From Pluralibacter sp. UBA7423 (GTDB taxonomy: Bacteria > Pseudomonadota > Gammaproteobacteria > Enterobacterales > Enterobacteriaceae), in assembly GCA_002470465.1 (NCBI GenBank), contig DKMD01000018.1, positions 155,151-219,150 on the forward strand: a stretch of 64,000 bases of DNA, written 5' to 3'. Below, in pieces: positions 14,275 to 26,593 of the stretch. The position numbers and the translations under genes were made by a program. The notes under the pieces are model-generated. The model was not told the origin of the DNA, ran no database searches, and worked only from the letters and a program-made list of their open reading frames with translations. Each line of letters starts with the position of its first letter. The stretch's first letter is position 1.

Positions 14275-14303
14275 ATTTTACGGGAAGGTTACATTACTGT
14301 AAA
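14275..14303 (-). promoter_or_regulatory. sigma-70 promoter of cyoABCDE
   Basis: On the minus strand, TTTACA and TAAAAT are separated by exactly 17 bp, about 50 nt before the cyoA ATG. The cyo operon is known to be repressed by ArcA and FNR without oxygen; individual sites were not assigned here. Confidence 0.75.
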
Positions 14304-14693
14304 CATGATTGGAGAAGTGTCTTTCGGGTGTTACCGGGTTCTGCCGGGCCTGTCACAGATGTTGCCGATTGTGTCTAAAATCCAGGCAGATAGCGCACTG
14401 TCGCAGTTTTATAACAAAACGGGAGTGAAAAAATGTAATCGCCTGGTAAAAGGTATAACCAATGGCAAAACAACACAAATGGTTAACAATTAATTATCAA
14501 AGTGACGACATCGGGAAAACAATAAAATAATCGTTCTTTGGCTGAATCGGTTAAGGAAATATCCTCAATTTAAATAGCTCCAGTAATTTCCGAAATATAT
14601 AACGCACAAAATAACAATCGAAAAAAATGAATGGATTATTGCCGTTATAATTACAGACGGTAACTACAACGGCAAATAATGTTTATTTATTGC
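14304..14693. other. long intergenic region upstream of cyoA
   Basis: About 390 nt between the cyo promoter and the ampG stop. It is AT-rich, especially 14480-14660. The only open frame (62 codons, 14305-14493) lacks a ribosome site. It probably holds upstream regulatory DNA for cyo; no gene is seen. Confidence 0.6.
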
Positions 14694-16169
14694 TCAAGCC
14701 AGACGTGTTTTTCGCAGCGCCAGCGCGTCAAGAGCCCCGCCCAGCACAATCCCGAACACCGCAATCAGCGCGCCGATTTCCAGCAGGCCGGTCAGGAAGG
14801 AAAACGTCGTCAGATCCAGCGCGTTGAGGATCAGCAGCGCCAGCCAGACAGCCAGTACCAGACAGCCGATAGCCAGTACTCTCAGTGCGACTGAGTAGCC
14901 AGCTTTAAACGCCGTACGCGGCATAAAACTTTCGCTTTGCCAGGTGTATTCCAGCGTCTGGCGGCACAGCAGCAACAGCAAAATACCCGGAACGGCGGCA
15001 AAGACGGAGAACAGATAGAAGGTCGGCCAACCGTGGGCTTCCACAAACCAGCCAGCAATCGGCCCAACATAGACGCGCCCGACGGCGGAGAGTGCTGACA
15101 GCAGCGCGAACTGGGTTGCGGAAAATGACTTATTGCACAGCGTCATCAACAGGGCAACGAACGCCGAGGTGCCCATGCCGCCGCAGAGGTTTTCGAAGAA
15201 GACGGCGGTCCCCATGCTCAGCATGTGCTTATCCGTGATTGATAACAGCCAGTAACCGGCGTTGGAAGCACCCTGCAAAATGCCGAAAATTAGCAGCGCG
15301 CGGAAAAGCGATAAACGCTGCATCAGCACGCCGCCGTAGAGTGCGCCAAGAATGGTGGCGAAAAGACCCAGTGTTTTATTCACCACGCCCACTTCGCCTG
15401 CGTCGAACCCAACGCCGCGAATCAGGAAGGTTGTGGTGAGGCTCATCGCGAACGCATCACCCAACTTATAAAGGACGATCAGCAGCAGAATCAGCCAGGC
15501 ATTATTACGACCAAAGAAGTCGCGAAGGGGTTCGGCCACGGCCTCTTCCAGAGTCTTCGGTGCCGGAATGACGTCGCTCGGTTCTGGTGCCAGCAATGTT
15601 GCGATAATGCAGGGTATCATCAGGGCAGCCATCAGCCAGTACATCGCCTGCCAGCCAAGCCATTGATCGGCCAGCCACAGCGCGAGACCACCGGATACCA
15701 GCATTGCCAGACGGTAGCCGAGCACGCTGATGGCTGCACCGGTTCCGCGTTCCTCCGGAGGGAGCACGTCCGTTTTCCACGCATCGAACACGATGTCCTG
15801 CGAGGCGGAGCAAAAAGCAATCACGACCGCCAGTGCCGCCATCCAGCGCAGCTGACTCGACGGTTCAAGGAAGCCCATCGCGGCAATCGAGAGCAACAGC
15901 AATACCTGGGTGGTCAACAGCCAGCCGCGACGTCGCCCTAAAAACGGCGGCGTGTAGCGATCCATCATCGGTGACCAGAGGAACTTAAAGACGTAGGCCT
16001 GGCCAACGAGAGAAAAGAAGCCGATGGTTTTAAGATCGATGTTCTCAACGGTCATCCACGCCTGAAGCGTGCCGGAGGTGAGCGCCAGCGGGAGGCCGGA
16101 GGCGAAGCCGAGAATCAGCAGAATGGCTGATTTGGGCTGCTGGAAAAAGCGAAAGTAGTGAGTCGACAT
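14694..16169 (-). CDS. ampG: muropeptide permease AmpG
   Basis: AmpG imports GlcNAc-anhydroMurNAc muropeptides released by wall turnover into the cytoplasm for recycling; its flux controls AmpR-dependent beta-lactamase induction in species with chromosomal ampC. The 491 residues start MSTHYFRFFQQPKSAILLIL as in E. coli; an ATG eight codons upstream is less likely. An MFS-like fold with up to 14 membrane segments is evident, with conserved GFASGLPLALTSGTLQAW and DIVFDAWKTDVLPPEERG. yajG lies 43 nt upstream on the same strand. Confidence 0.98.
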   Translation of the reverse strand: MSTHYFRFFQQPKSAILLILGFASGLPLALTSGTLQAWMTVENIDLKTIGFFSLVGQAYVFKFLWSPMMDRYTPPFLGRRRGWLLTTQVLLLLSIAAMGFLEPSSQLRWMAALAVVIAFCSASQDIVFDAWKTDVLPPEERGTGAAISVLGYRLAMLVSGGLALWLADQWLGWQAMYWLMAALMIPCIIATLLAPEPSDVIPAPKTLEEAVAEPLRDFFGRNNAWLILLLIVLYKLGDAFAMSLTTTFLIRGVGFDAGEVGVVNKTLGLFATILGALYGGVLMQRLSLFRALLIFGILQGASNAGYWLLSITDKHMLSMGTAVFFENLCGGMGTSAFVALLMTLCNKSFSATQFALLSALSAVGRVYVGPIAGWFVEAHGWPTFYLFSVFAAVPGILLLLLCRQTLEYTWQSESFMPRTAFKAGYSVALRVLAIGCLVLAVWLALLILNALDLTTFSFLTGLLEIGALIAVFGIVLGGALDALALRKTRLA

Positions 16170-16212
16170 GGGCATAAATAACTGACCCGGCACGAGGCCG
16201 GGTCAGAAAGGA

Positions 16213-16791
16213 TTAACGGGCGTTCTGCTTGATGAAGTCGTGGACGCTGGTGTCCTGTGCCATATCGGAGATGGTATCCGTCAGCACGCTGTTCACCGCG
16301 TTAGCAATGTTCTGGTTGTTGGCGGTGAAAGCCCCTTCAACCTGGTAGCTTGCACGGTAGTTTTTGGTCATCTTGTTGCCGTTCTTCGCGGTGGCAATGA
16401 TGGCGATATCCGCTTTGGTCGCGATGTTGTAACGCACGTTGCCCTGAGAGACATCTGCATACAGGTTGTTGACGATGATCTGCAGATCGACAGCGCCGTT
16501 TGGCCCAATCATGTAGCCGCGCGCGGTCATTTGTTTCTCAAGCACTTCCTGCAGCAAGAAACGCAGGTCGCGGGAAGCGGTTAACGTAACCAGTTGATTG
16601 TCACGGGTGACTTTAGCCAGCGCCTGATCCGGACGCTGATCCGCGCCGTTGATGCTGACGGTAACGCCCATCAGGCTTGGATCCTGGGAAGGCAGCGTGA
16701 TTTTAGGGGAGACATCAATGGTGGTTTGCGGCTTGGCACAACCGGCCAGCATAAACATCGCAACCAACGGGAAGAGGATTTTTTTTAACAT
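16213..16791 (-). CDS. yajG: YajG family lipoprotein
   Basis: Predicted outer-membrane lipoprotein of 192 residues with unknown function. It starts MLKKILFPLVAMFMLAGCAK, a signal peptide with lipobox MLAGC. The body fits the YajG family in length and sequence (for example VTVSINGADQRPDQALAKV). It is 43 nt upstream of ampG and probably co-transcribed with it, which hints at a link to envelope or muropeptide recycling. Confidence 0.96.
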   Translation of the reverse strand: MLKKILFPLVAMFMLAGCAKPQTTIDVSPKITLPSQDPSLMGVTVSINGADQRPDQALAKVTRDNQLVTLTASRDLRFLLQEVLEKQMTARGYMIGPNGAVDLQIIVNNLYADVSQGNVRYNIATKADIAIIATAKNGNKMTKNYRASYQVEGAFTANNQNIANAVNSVLTDTISDMAQDTSVHDFIKQNAR

Positions 16792-17112
16792 GTTAAGACT
16801 CTCGGCGTTTCAGCTGTTTAATGGACTTAAAGTTCAACGGGCGAAAAATTCCCGCCATCATAACATCGCCAACGACGAGGGGAAGTGGGTGATGCATGTA
16901 AATTCATCGTGTTGACTGTTTTCTGAGCTCAGGCCCGGTTTCATCCTCTTTTTTGCGATAATTCGCATGGCAGAGTTCGCAAACTTCATCCGTTTGACTG
17001 AGAAACCAGGACGAAAGCTAAATTTTTGTTGTTTTCATGTTATGGAAACGGTAAAAGCGGCTAACATTTAAAAGGAAGGGCGGCATCTCAGCGTTGTCGG
17101 AGGAGTAAATTC
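16792..17112. other. divergent promoter region yajG/bolA
   Basis: This 321-nt gap must hold the promoters of yajG-ampG and bolA. A TGCGATAATTCGCA inverted repeat occurs near 16955. A stationary-phase gearbox promoter is known for bolA in E. coli, but it could not be assigned with confidence here. Confidence 0.5.
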
Positions 17113-17430
17113 ATGATGATACGTGAAAAGATAGAAGAAAAACTGAGGGCGGCGTTTGACCCCTTATTCCTCGAAGTGGTGGATGAAAGCTATCGCCACA
17201 ATGTTCCGGCTGGCTCCGAAAGTCACTTTAAAGTGGTGCTGGTCAGCGATCGCTTTTCTGGAGAACGTTTTCTTAATCGTCACCGAATGATTTACGGCAC
17301 GTTAACCGCTGAATTGTCCACGACCGTGCACGCGCTGGCGCTGCATACCTACACCGTTAAGGAATGGGAAGGGTTGCAGGATACGATCTTTGCTTCCCCG
17401 CCATGTCGTGGTGCAGGTACAATCGCATAG
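17113..17430 (+). CDS. bolA: BolA morphogene / iron-sulfur trafficking partner
   Basis: BolA is a 105-residue protein induced in stationary phase and stress. It affects cell shape and biofilm transcription and pairs with monothiol glutaredoxin GrxD through [2Fe-2S] ligation. The sequence [17 protein letters not shown] and the conserved [20 protein letters not shown] and HALALHTYT segments (the conserved His) are all present, with length identical to E. coli. Start supported by GGAGGAG. Confidence 0.99.
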   Translation: MMIREKIEEKLRAAFDPLFLEVVDESYRHNVPAGSESHFKVVLVSDRFSGERFLNRHRMIYGTLTAELSTTVHALALHTYTVKEWEGLQDTIFASPPCRGAGTIA

Positions 17431-17487
17431 AATTCACATTTGCAACTGTCGGAACTTTTCCAGTATGTTGCGTACAGAATTATTGAG

Positions 17488-17512
17488 AAACGGCCTGCGG
17501 GCCGTTTTGTTT
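17488..17512 (+). terminator. rho-independent terminator of bolA
   Basis: Stem AAACGGCC / GGCCGTTT, loop TGCG, then TGTTTTG. The remaining 265 nt up to tig hold the tig promoter region and no gene. Confidence 0.85.
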
Positions 17513-17768
17513 TGCTTGAATTTTGAGCGAGAGACGCATTTTTTAGGGCAAAATTACCTCAAAACTGTGAAAAATGGCGCACCCGTGCGGCATTCCCGTT
17601 CTCGACTCACTACAGTGATGCCGCTATAATGCTGCGTCTTATTTTCGGAATGTCTTCGGGATGATTCTGGCAACAGGGATTGTACTTCTGTAATGAAGCG
17701 GACATCCCGGTTCTGCGAAGTTTGCGATACGCGCTTCCAGAGTTGACCGAGCACTGTGATTTTTTTGA

Positions 17769-19076
<1,308 letters not shown>

Positions 19077-19106
19077 TTAACGCCTTTGCCGTTTAAAGTT
19101 TGAGCG

Positions 19107-19140
19107 AAAAACCCGTTACCTTCTGGTGACGGGTTTTTTT
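19107..19140 (+). terminator. rho-independent terminator of tig
   Basis: Stem AAACCCGTTACC / GGTGACGGGTTT with loop TTCT and a run of seven T. Confidence 0.93.
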
Positions 19141-19333
19141 ATTGCTGTAATAGATGACGAAGCGTGCCAAAACGCGGTTTCGGTGTTAGCGTTACAGCAA
19201 AATATTGTTATGCTTGAAACAGGGCACTGCCGCCCCCATAAAAGGGGAAGCAACAGACAGACTGGCTGATGATCCGTCCGCAAGGTTACAATCAGTACAG
19301 CAGGTATATTCACTTTTTATCCAGGAGACGGAC

Positions 19334-19957
19334 ATGTCATACAGTGGCGAACGAGATAACTTTGCACCCCATATGGCCCTGGTGCCAATGGTCATCGAAC
19401 AGACCTCACGCGGCGAACGTTCTTTTGATATCTATTCTCGTCTTCTGAAGGAGCGCGTTATCTTTCTGACCGGCCAGGTGGAAGACCACATGGCAAACCT
19501 GATCGTAGCGCAGATGCTGTTTCTGGAAGCGGAAAACCCGGAAAAAGACATTTACCTGTACATCAACTCACCGGGCGGCGTGATCACCGCAGGCATGTCG
19601 ATTTACGACACTATGCAGTTCATCAAGCCAGACGTCAGCACTATTTGTATGGGGCAGGCCTGTTCCATGGGCGCATTCCTGCTGACCGCCGGGGCGAAGG
19701 GCAAGCGTTTCTGCCTGCCAAACTCCCGCGTAATGATTCACCAGCCGCTGGGCGGCTACCAGGGTCAGGCGACGGACATTGAGATCCACGCGAAAGAAAT
19801 CCTGAAAGTTAAAGCGCGCATGAATGAACTTATGGCGCATCACACGGGGCACTCTCTTGAGCAGATTGAGCGCGATACGGAGCGCGATCGCTTCCTGTCC
19901 GCGGCAGAAGCCGTGGAGTACGGACTGGTCGACTCCATTTTGACCCATCGTAATTAA
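19334..19957 (+). CDS. clpP: ATP-dependent Clp protease proteolytic subunit
   Basis: ClpP forms the double-heptamer protease barrel used by ClpX and ClpA. The 207 residues start [18 protein letters not shown], including the processed propeptide; the open frame upstream of 19334 is not supported by the family. Catalytic Ser111 is in [12 protein letters not shown] and His136 in MIHQPLGG. The ribosome site is AGGAGA. clpX follows after 107 nt in the same direction, with no terminator seen between. Confidence 0.99.
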   Translation: MSYSGERDNFAPHMALVPMVIEQTSRGERSFDIYSRLLKERVIFLTGQVEDHMANLIVAQMLFLEAENPEKDIYLYINSPGGVITAGMSIYDTMQFIKPDVSTICMGQACSMGAFLLTAGAKGKRFCLPNSRVMIHQPLGGYQGQATDIEIHAKEILKVKARMNELMAHHTGHSLEQIERDTERDRFLSAAEAVEYGLVDSILTHRN

Positions 19958-20064
19958 TGCCACTATGATGAGTGCCGCTATACTGTAGAAGGGTGGCATT
20001 CCGTTAAGACTGGCATTTGCGTCGTCATGTGCGGCACAAAGAACATAGAAAGAGGTTTGGACTC

Positions 20065-21339
20065 ATGACAGATAAACGCAAAGACGGTTCAGGCAAACTG
20101 TTGTACTGCTCTTTTTGCGGCAAAAGCCAGCATGAAGTGCGCAAGCTGATCGCCGGTCCGTCAGTGTATATCTGCGACGAATGCGTTGATTTATGTAACG
20201 ACATCATTCGCGAAGAAATTAAGGAAGTCGCTCCGCATCGTGAGCGCAGTGCACTGCCGACGCCGCATGAAATTCGTCATCACCTGGACGATTACGTTAT
20301 CGGTCAGGAAAGAGCGAAGAAAGTGCTGGCCGTGGCGGTATACAACCACTACAAACGTCTGCGTAACGGCGATACCAGCAACGGCGTGGAGCTCGGCAAA
20401 AGTAACATTCTGCTGATTGGCCCAACCGGTTCCGGTAAAACGCTGCTGGCTGAAACGCTGGCGCGTCTACTGGATGTGCCATTTACCATGGCGGATGCCA
20501 CCACCCTGACCGAAGCTGGTTACGTGGGTGAAGACGTGGAAAACATCATCCAGAAGCTGCTGCAGAAGTGCGACTATGACGTACAGAAAGCGCAGCGCGG
20601 TATCGTGTATATCGATGAAATCGACAAAATTTCCCGTAAATCGGATAACCCGTCGATTACCCGTGACGTGTCCGGCGAGGGCGTTCAGCAGGCTCTGTTG
20701 AAGCTTATCGAGGGCACCGTGGCTGCGGTTCCACCACAGGGCGGACGTAAGCATCCACAGCAGGAGTTCCTGCAGGTCGATACCTCTAAGATTCTCTTTA
20801 TCTGCGGCGGTGCGTTTGCCGGCCTGGATAAAGTGATCGCTAACCGCGTTGAAACAGGTTCTGGCATCGGTTTCGGCGCAACGGTGAAGGCAAAATCTGA
20901 AAAAGCGAACGAAGGCGAGCTGCTGGAGCAGGTTGAACCGGGTGACCTGATTAAATTCGGTTTGATCCCTGAGTTCATTGGTCGTCTGCCGGTTGTCGCA
21001 ACGCTCAACGAATTGAGTGAAGACGCGCTGATTCAGATCCTGAAAGAGCCGAAAAATGCGCTGACCAAGCAGTATCAGGCGCTGTTCAGTCTTGAAGGTG
21101 TGGATCTTGAGTTCCGCGATGAAGCGCTGGACGCGATTGCCCGCAAAGCGATGGCCCGTAAAACCGGTGCCCGTGGCTTGCGTTCTATCGTTGAAGCCGC
21201 TCTCCTCGACACTATGTACGATCTGCCTTCCATGGAAGACGTCGAAAAAGTGGTGATCGACGAGTCCGTTATCGACGGCCAGACCAAGCCGCTGTTGATT
21301 TACGGTACCAGCGAAACGCAGCAGGCATCTGGCGAATAA
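20065..21339 (+). CDS. clpX: ATP-dependent Clp protease ATP-binding subunit ClpX
   Basis: Hexameric AAA+ unfoldase that delivers ssrA-tagged and other substrates to ClpP. The 424 residues show the N-terminal zinc finger (CSFCGK...CDECVDLC), Walker A GPTGSGKT, Walker B IVYIDEID and the ClpP-docking IGF loop ([10 protein letters not shown]). The start [19 protein letters not shown] matches E. coli; the 16 upstream codons in the same frame are not part of the protein. Confidence 0.99.
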   Translation: MTDKRKDGSGKLLYCSFCGKSQHEVRKLIAGPSVYICDECVDLCNDIIREEIKEVAPHRERSALPTPHEIRHHLDDYVIGQERAKKVLAVAVYNHYKRLRNGDTSNGVELGKSNILLIGPTGSGKTLLAETLARLLDVPFTMADATTLTEAGYVGEDVENIIQKLLQKCDYDVQKAQRGIVYIDEIDKISRKSDNPSITRDVSGEGVQQALLKLIEGTVAAVPPQGGRKHPQQEFLQVDTSKILFICGGAFAGLDKVIANRVETGSGIGFGATVKAKSEKANEGELLEQVEPGDLIKFGLIPEFIGRLPVVATLNELSEDALIQILKEPKNALTKQYQALFSLEGVDLEFRDEALDAIARKAMARKTGARGLRSIVEAALLDTMYDLPSMEDVEKVVIDESVIDGQTKPLLIYGTSETQQASGE

Positions 21340-21366
21340 TTCACCAAATTACTCAGTTAGTTAACG

Positions 21367-21395
21367 AAAAGGGGGATATTTTATCCCCCTTTTGC
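21367..21395 (+). terminator. rho-independent terminator of clpX
   Basis: Stem AAAAGGGGGATA / TATCCCCCTTTT, loop TTT. Confidence 0.92.
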
Positions 21396-21408
21396 TTTTC
21401 CTGTATTC

Positions 21409-21445
21409 CTGCCGTTGAATGTGTGGGAAACATCCCCATATACTG
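21409..21445 (+). promoter_or_regulatory. heat-shock (sigma-32) promoter of lon
   Basis: CCGTTGAATG followed about 14 bp later by CCCCATATAC matches the known sigma-32 lon promoter of E. coli almost base for base (-35 CTTGAA-like, -10 CCCCAT). Confidence 0.85.
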
Positions 21446-21522
21446 GATTACATGTTAACGGTGGCGTCATCACAGTAACGCCACTGACTACCCTGGCGGA
21501 CATTAAACTAAGAGAGAGCTCT

Positions 21523-23877
21523 ATGAATCCTGAGCGTTCTGAACGCATTGAAATCCCCGTATTGCCGTTGCGCGATGTGGTGGTTTATCCGCACATGGTC
21601 ATTCCCTTATTTGTAGGGCGGGAAAAATCTATCCGTTGTCTCGAAGCTGCCATGGACCATGATAAAAAAATCATGCTGGTTGCTCAGAAAGACGCGTCAA
21701 CGGATGAGCCGGGTGTAAACGATCTTTTCACCGTCGGGACCGTGGCCTCTATTTTGCAGATGCTGAAACTGCCTGACGGCACCGTAAAAGTGCTGGTCGA
21801 AGGCCTTCAGCGTGCGCGCATTTCCGCATTGTCAGACAACGGCGAGCATTTCTCGGCGAAGGCTGAATACCTTGATTCGCCGGATATCGAAGAGCGCGAG
21901 CAGGAAGTGCTGGTGCGCACGGCGATTAGCCAGTTTGAAGGCTATATCAAGCTGAACAAGAAAATCCCACCGGAAGTGCTGACGTCGCTGAACAGCATCG
22001 ACGATCCAGCTCGTCTGGCAGACACCATTGCTGCACACATGCCGCTTAAGCTGTCGGACAAGCAGTCTGTACTGGAAATGTCTGACATCAACGAGCGTCT
22101 GGAATACCTGATGGCGATGATGGAATCGGAAATTGACCTGCTGCAGGTTGAGAAACGTATCCGTAATCGCGTCAAAAAACAGATGGAAAAATCTCAGCGC
22201 GAGTACTATCTGAACGAGCAAATGAAAGCCATTCAGAAAGAGCTCGGTGAGATGGACGATGCGCCGGACGAAAACGAAGCGCTGAAGCGTAAAATCGACG
22301 CCGCTAAGATGCCGAAAGAGGCAAAAGAGAAGGCGGAAGCCGAGCTTCAGAAGCTGAAAATGATGTCGCCTATGTCCGCAGAAGCGACCGTCGTGCGCGG
22401 CTATATCGACTGGATGGTTCAGGTTCCGTGGAACGCGCGCAGTAAAGTTAAAAAGGATCTGCGCCAGGCGCAGGAGATCCTCGATACCGACCACTACGGT
22501 CTGGAACGCGTGAAAGATCGCATCCTTGAGTATCTCGCAGTCCAGAGCCGCGTTAACAAGCTTAAAGGGCCAATTCTGTGCCTGGTTGGGCCTCCTGGTG
22601 TGGGTAAAACCTCTCTGGGCCAGTCCATCGCCAAAGCAACAGGGCGTAAGTACATTCGTATGGCGCTGGGCGGCGTGCGTGACGAAGCGGAAATTCGTGG
22701 TCACCGCCGTACTTATATCGGTTCCATGCCGGGCAAGCTGATTCAGAAAATGGCGAAAGTGGGCGTTAAAAACCCGCTGTTCCTGCTGGATGAAATCGAC
22801 AAAATGTCTTCGGACATGCGCGGCGACCCGGCATCTGCGCTGCTGGAAGTGCTTGATCCAGAACAGAACGTGGCGTTCAGCGATCACTATCTGGAAGTCG
22901 ATTACGATCTCAGCGATGTGATGTTTGTGGCGACCTCTAACTCCATGAATATTCCGGCGCCGCTGCTGGATCGTATGGAAGTGATTCGCCTCTCCGGCTA
23001 TACCGAAGATGAAAAGCTGAACATCGCGAAACGTCACCTGTTGCCAAAACAGATTGAGCGTAACGCCCTGAAAAAAGGCGAAATCACGGTTGAAGACAGC
23101 GCAATCATCGGCATCATTCGTTACTACACCCGTGAAGCGGGCGTGCGTAGCCTGGAGCGTGAAATCTCCAAACTGTGCCGTAAAGCGGTGAAACAGCTGC
23201 TGCTGGATAAGACGCTCAAGCACATCACCATCGACGGTGACAACCTGCATGATTACCTTGGCGTGCAGCGCTTCGACTATGGTCGTGCGGATGATGAAAA
23301 CCGTGTCGGTCAGGTAACGGGCCTCGCGTGGACCGAAGTGGGCGGCGATCTGCTGACCATCGAAACAGCATGCGTGCCGGGCAAAGGTAAGCTGACTTAT
23401 ACCGGCTCCCTTGGCGAAGTGATGCAGGAATCCATCCAGGCGGCGCTGACCGTCGTTCGCGCGCGTGCAGAGAAGCTCGGCATCAACGGCGACTTCTACG
23501 AAAAACGCGACATCCACGTTCACGTGCCGGAAGGCGCAACGCCGAAAGACGGTCCGAGTGCGGGTATTGCTATGTGTACCGCGCTGGTTTCATGCCTGAC
23601 GGGTAACCCGGTGAGAGCCGATGTTGCCATGACTGGTGAAATCACGCTGCGCGGTCAGGTTCTGCCGATCGGCGGTCTGAAGGAAAAACTGCTGGCGGCA
23701 CACCGCGGTGGCATTAAGACTGTTCTGATTCCGGATGAAAACAAACGCGATCTGGAAGAGATTCCGGATAACGTGATTGCCGATCTGGACATCCATCCGG
23801 TCAAGCGCATTGAAGAGGTTCTTGCCCTTGCACTGCAAAATGCTCCTTACGGCATGCAGGTTGTAAGCGCAAAATAG
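21523..23877 (+). CDS. lon: Lon protease
   Basis: ATP-dependent serine protease that degrades damaged and regulatory proteins such as SulA and RcsA. The 784 residues equal E. coli Lon in length. The N-terminal substrate domain starts [20 protein letters not shown]. Walker A is GPPGVGKTS and Walker [11 protein letters not shown]. The protease domain has the catalytic Ser in [11 protein letters not shown] (about residue 679) and Lys in [14 protein letters not shown] (about 722). It sits behind a sigma-32 promoter and a terminator follows. A 563-codon frame antisense is a shadow. Confidence 0.99.
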   Translation: MNPERSERIEIPVLPLRDVVVYPHMVIPLFVGREKSIRCLEAAMDHDKKIMLVAQKDASTDEPGVNDLFTVGTVASILQMLKLPDGTVKVLVEGLQRARISALSDNGEHFSAKAEYLDSPDIEEREQEVLVRTAISQFEGYIKLNKKIPPEVLTSLNSIDDPARLADTIAAHMPLKLSDKQSVLEMSDINERLEYLMAMMESEIDLLQVEKRIRNRVKKQMEKSQREYYLNEQMKAIQKELGEMDDAPDENEALKRKIDAAKMPKEAKEKAEAELQKLKMMSPMSAEATVVRGYIDWMVQVPWNARSKVKKDLRQAQEILDTDHYGLERVKDRILEYLAVQSRVNKLKGPILCLVGPPGVGKTSLGQSIAKATGRKYIRMALGGVRDEAEIRGHRRTYIGSMPGKLIQKMAKVGVKNPLFLLDEIDKMSSDMRGDPASALLEVLDPEQNVAFSDHYLEVDYDLSDVMFVATSNSMNIPAPLLDRMEVIRLSGYTEDEKLNIAKRHLLPKQIERNALKKGEITVEDSAIIGIIRYYTREAGVRSLEREISKLCRKAVKQLLLDKTLKHITIDGDNLHDYLGVQRFDYGRADDENRVGQVTGLAWTEVGGDLLTIETACVPGKGKLTYTGSLGEVMQESIQAALTVVRARAEKLGINGDFYEKRDIHVHVPEGATPKDGPSAGIAMCTALVSCLTGNPVRADVAMTGEITLRGQVLPIGGLKEKLLAAHRGGIKTVLIPDENKRDLEEIPDNVIADLDIHPVKRIEEVLALALQNAPYGMQVVSAK

Positions 23878-23909
23878 TGACTTCGCGCAAAGAGCGTTAA
23901 TAAAAATGG

Positions 23910-23947
23910 GGCTGGGAAGTGATTTCGCACTTGCCAGCCTTTTTTTG
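23910..23947 (+). terminator. rho-independent terminator of lon
   Basis: Stem GGCTGGGAAGTG / CACTTGCCAGCC with one mismatch, then seven T. Confidence 0.92.
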
Positions 23948-24087
23948 TATAGCTAATTTAGATTGCTGGTTGGGTATGTCATAGGCAACGGGTGTTGTAA
24001 GGGCATGACACTCCTGATATAACTGCTGCGCCGTCGTACTGCGAAGGATTCCAGTGCGATATAAATTATAAAGAGAGGAAGAGAACA

Positions 24088-24360
24088 GTGAACAAATCTC
24101 AACTGATTGACAAAATTGCTGCAGGTGCGGATATTTCTAAAGCTGCTGCTGGCCGTGCGTTAGATGCTTTGATCGCTTCCGTTACTGAGTCTCTGCAGGC
24201 TGGGGATGACGTTGCGCTGGTAGGTTTTGGTACTTTTGCTGTTAAAGAGCGTGCTGCCCGTACTGGTCGCAACCCGCAAACCGGTAAAGAGATCACCATT
24301 GCTGCTGCTAAAGTTCCGGGTTTCCGTGCAGGTAAGGCACTGAAAGACGCGGTAAACTGA
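24088..24360 (+). CDS. hupB: DNA-binding protein HU-beta
   Basis: Nucleoid-associated HU beta subunit, 90 residues, with the IHF/HU signature [21 protein letters not shown] and the DNA-intercalating arm RNPQTGKEI. It starts with GTG, as in E. coli, after AGAGAGGAAGAG. Downstream of lon in the standard order, with its own upstream region of about 140 nt. Confidence 0.99.
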   Translation: MNKSQLIDKIAAGADISKAAAGRALDALIASVTESLQAGDDVALVGFGTFAVKERAARTGRNPQTGKEITIAAAKVPGFRAGKALKDAVN

Positions 24361-24393
24361 TCGCTTTCCCTCCCCGGGAACGTGACAAAGTAC

Positions 24394-24423
24394 AAGGGCG
24401 CATCATCAGATGTGCCTTTTTTA
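24394..24423 (+). terminator. rho-independent terminator of hupB
   Basis: Imperfect stem AAGGGCGCATC / GATGTGCCTT, loop ATCA, followed by TTTTTT. Confidence 0.88.
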
Positions 24424-24571
24424 TTTGTTTAGTCTGATTTTCAGCGGCTTCAGGCGACTTTCAGGCTGACAATACCCCTCGTTTCTTGCCAAAATACGTC
24501 ATCGTGCGCAGCCGCTCTCGTGCTATGCTGTGCAAGGTTTAAAGTCACCTACAGCGGAGCGTTGTTACACC

Positions 24572-26446
24572 ATGATGGACTCCTTACGTACGGCAGCCAA
24601 TAGCGTCGTGCTCAAGATTATTTTCGGTATCATTATCGTGTCGTTCATTTTGACCGGCGTGAGTAGCTACCTGATTGGCGGTAACAAAGAATATGCCGCA
24701 AAAGTGAATGGCCAGGAAATTGGTCGCGCGCAGTATGAGAATGCCGTTGCCAGCGAAAGAAATCGCATGCAGCAGCAGTTAGGCGATCGGTTCTCCGAGC
24801 TGGCTTCTAACGAAAATTATATGAAAACGATGCGTCAGCAGGTGCTCAACCGCCTGATTGATGAATCGCTCCTCGACCAGTACGCCAGACATCTGAATCT
24901 CGGCATCAGCGACGATCAGGTGAAGCAGGCGATTTTCCAGACTCAGGCTTTCCAGTCTAACGGCAAATTCGACAACCAGCGCTTCAGCGGGATCGTCGGC
25001 CAGATGGGCATGACCACCGATCAGTATGCGCAGGCGCTGCGTAACCAGCTGGTGACCCAGCAGCTGATCAACGCCATTGTTGGCTCTGAATTCATGCTAC
25101 CCGGCGAAACTGACCAGCTGGCGGCTCTTGTTTCTCAGCAGCGTGTCGTCCGTGAAGCCACGATTGATGTAAATGCGCTGGCAGCGAAGCAGCAGGTCAG
25201 CGATCAGGAAATTACCAGCTACTACGAGCAGCATAAAAACCAGTTTGTCGCACCGGAGCAGTTCCGCGTCAGCTACATCAAACTGGATGCTGCCAGCCTG
25301 CAGGAAACGGCCTCTGACGCGGATATTCAGTCCTGGTACGATCAGCATCAGGATCAGTTCACCCAGCCACAGCGCGTGCGCTACAGCGTCATACAGACCA
25401 AAACAGAATCCGATGCGAAAGCTGCGTTGGATGAAATCAACAAAGGGGCGAATTTTGCTGACGTTGCGAAGGCAAAATCCACCGATATCATCTCCGCCAA
25501 AAATGGTGGCGACATGGGCTGGCTGGAAGCCTCTACCACGCCGGACGAGCTGAAAAATGCCGGTCTGAAAGAGAAAGGTCAGCTGTCTGGTGTGATCAAA
25601 TCCAGCGTGGGTTTCCTGGTTGCCCGTCTTGATGACGTGGTGCCTGCGAAGGTGAAACCGCTGGCAGAAGTACGTGATGAAATCGCGGCGAAAGTGAAGC
25701 AGGAAAAAGCGCTTGATGCCTACTACGCAATGCAGCAGAAAGTCAGCGATGCGGCCAGCAACGATAACGAATCCCTGGCGGGCGCCGAGCAGGCATCCGG
25801 TATCAAAGCGATCGAAACCGGCTGGTTTGGTCATGATAATCTCCCGGCGGAGCTGAACTTCAAACCCGTTTCTGATGCTATCTTCAACGGTGGCCTGGTA
25901 GGTGAAAACGGCACGCCTGGCAGTAACTCCGACATCATCACCGTCGACGGTGACCGTGCGTTTGTTCTGCGCGTTAGCGAGCATAAAGCAGAAGCCGTTA
26001 AGCCTCTGGCTGAGGTGAAGGATCAGGTCACGGATATCGTGAAGCACACCAAAGCAACGCAGCAGGCTAACCTGACGGCTGAGAAGCTGCTGGCCGACCT
26101 GAAAGCGGGCAAAGGCGATGAGGCCATGAAAGCCGCTAACCTGAGCTTCAGTGCAGCAAAAACGCTGAGCCGTACCGGTCAGGATCCGCTGAGCCAGACT
26201 GCGTTCACGCTGCCGTTACCGCAGAAGGATAAGGCAAGCTATGGCGTTGGCTCTGACATGCAGGGTAACGTGGTTCTGGTTTCGCTGGATGAAGTGAAAG
26301 ATGGCACCATGCCGGAAGAGCAGAAAAAAGCGATGGTGCAGGGCATCACTCAGAACAATGCTCAGGTGGCCTTTGAAGCACTGATGGCGAACCTGCGCAA
26401 AGAAGCGAAAATCAAGCTGGGTGACATTGCTGAACAGCAGCAATAA
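24572..26446 (+). CDS. ppiD: periplasmic folding chaperone PpiD
   Basis: Inner-membrane-anchored chaperone at the SecYEG exit with a parvulin-like domain. The 624 residues start MMDSLRTAANSVVLKIIFG. One membrane anchor lies at about residues 16-34, SurA-like N-terminal helices follow, and a parvulin domain spans about 265-360 (VRYSVIQTKTESDAKAALDEI...GGDMGWLEAS). The start is chosen by family match over an upstream in-frame codon. Confidence 0.98.
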   Translation: MMDSLRTAANSVVLKIIFGIIIVSFILTGVSSYLIGGNKEYAAKVNGQEIGRAQYENAVASERNRMQQQLGDRFSELASNENYMKTMRQQVLNRLIDESLLDQYARHLNLGISDDQVKQAIFQTQAFQSNGKFDNQRFSGIVGQMGMTTDQYAQALRNQLVTQQLINAIVGSEFMLPGETDQLAALVSQQRVVREATIDVNALAAKQQVSDQEITSYYEQHKNQFVAPEQFRVSYIKLDAASLQETASDADIQSWYDQHQDQFTQPQRVRYSVIQTKTESDAKAALDEINKGANFADVAKAKSTDIISAKNGGDMGWLEASTTPDELKNAGLKEKGQLSGVIKSSVGFLVARLDDVVPAKVKPLAEVRDEIAAKVKQEKALDAYYAMQQKVSDAASNDNESLAGAEQASGIKAIETGWFGHDNLPAELNFKPVSDAIFNGGLVGENGTPGSNSDIITVDGDRAFVLRVSEHKAEAVKPLAEVKDQVTDIVKHTKATQQANLTAEKLLADLKAGKGDEAMKAANLSFSAAKTLSRTGQDPLSQTAFTLPLPQKDKASYGVGSDMQGNVVLVSLDEVKDGTMPEEQKKAMVQGITQNNAQVAFEALMANLRKEAKIKLGDIAEQQQ

Positions 26447-26487
26447 TTCGGGCACGCTCGCAGATTTTCGTAACGAACTGCAATAAC

Positions 26488-26512
26488 AAAAGGCCGCTTT
26501 CGCGGCCTTTTC
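26488..26512 (+). terminator. rho-independent terminator of ppiD
   Basis: Perfect stem AAAAGGCCGC / GCGGCCTTTT with loop TTTC. Confidence 0.92.
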
Positions 26513-26593
26513 CATTTTTGAAATCTGCCCTTAGCGCTGTTTTCGCTGTCCGGTTATGGTGACCTCGCTGTCAACAAACAAGGAGATAACAGC

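Noticed and set aside
21832..23523. 563-codon open frame antisense to lon
   Set aside because: Shadow of the strongly biased lon coding sequence; the product is Phe/His/Arg-rich and unlike any protein.
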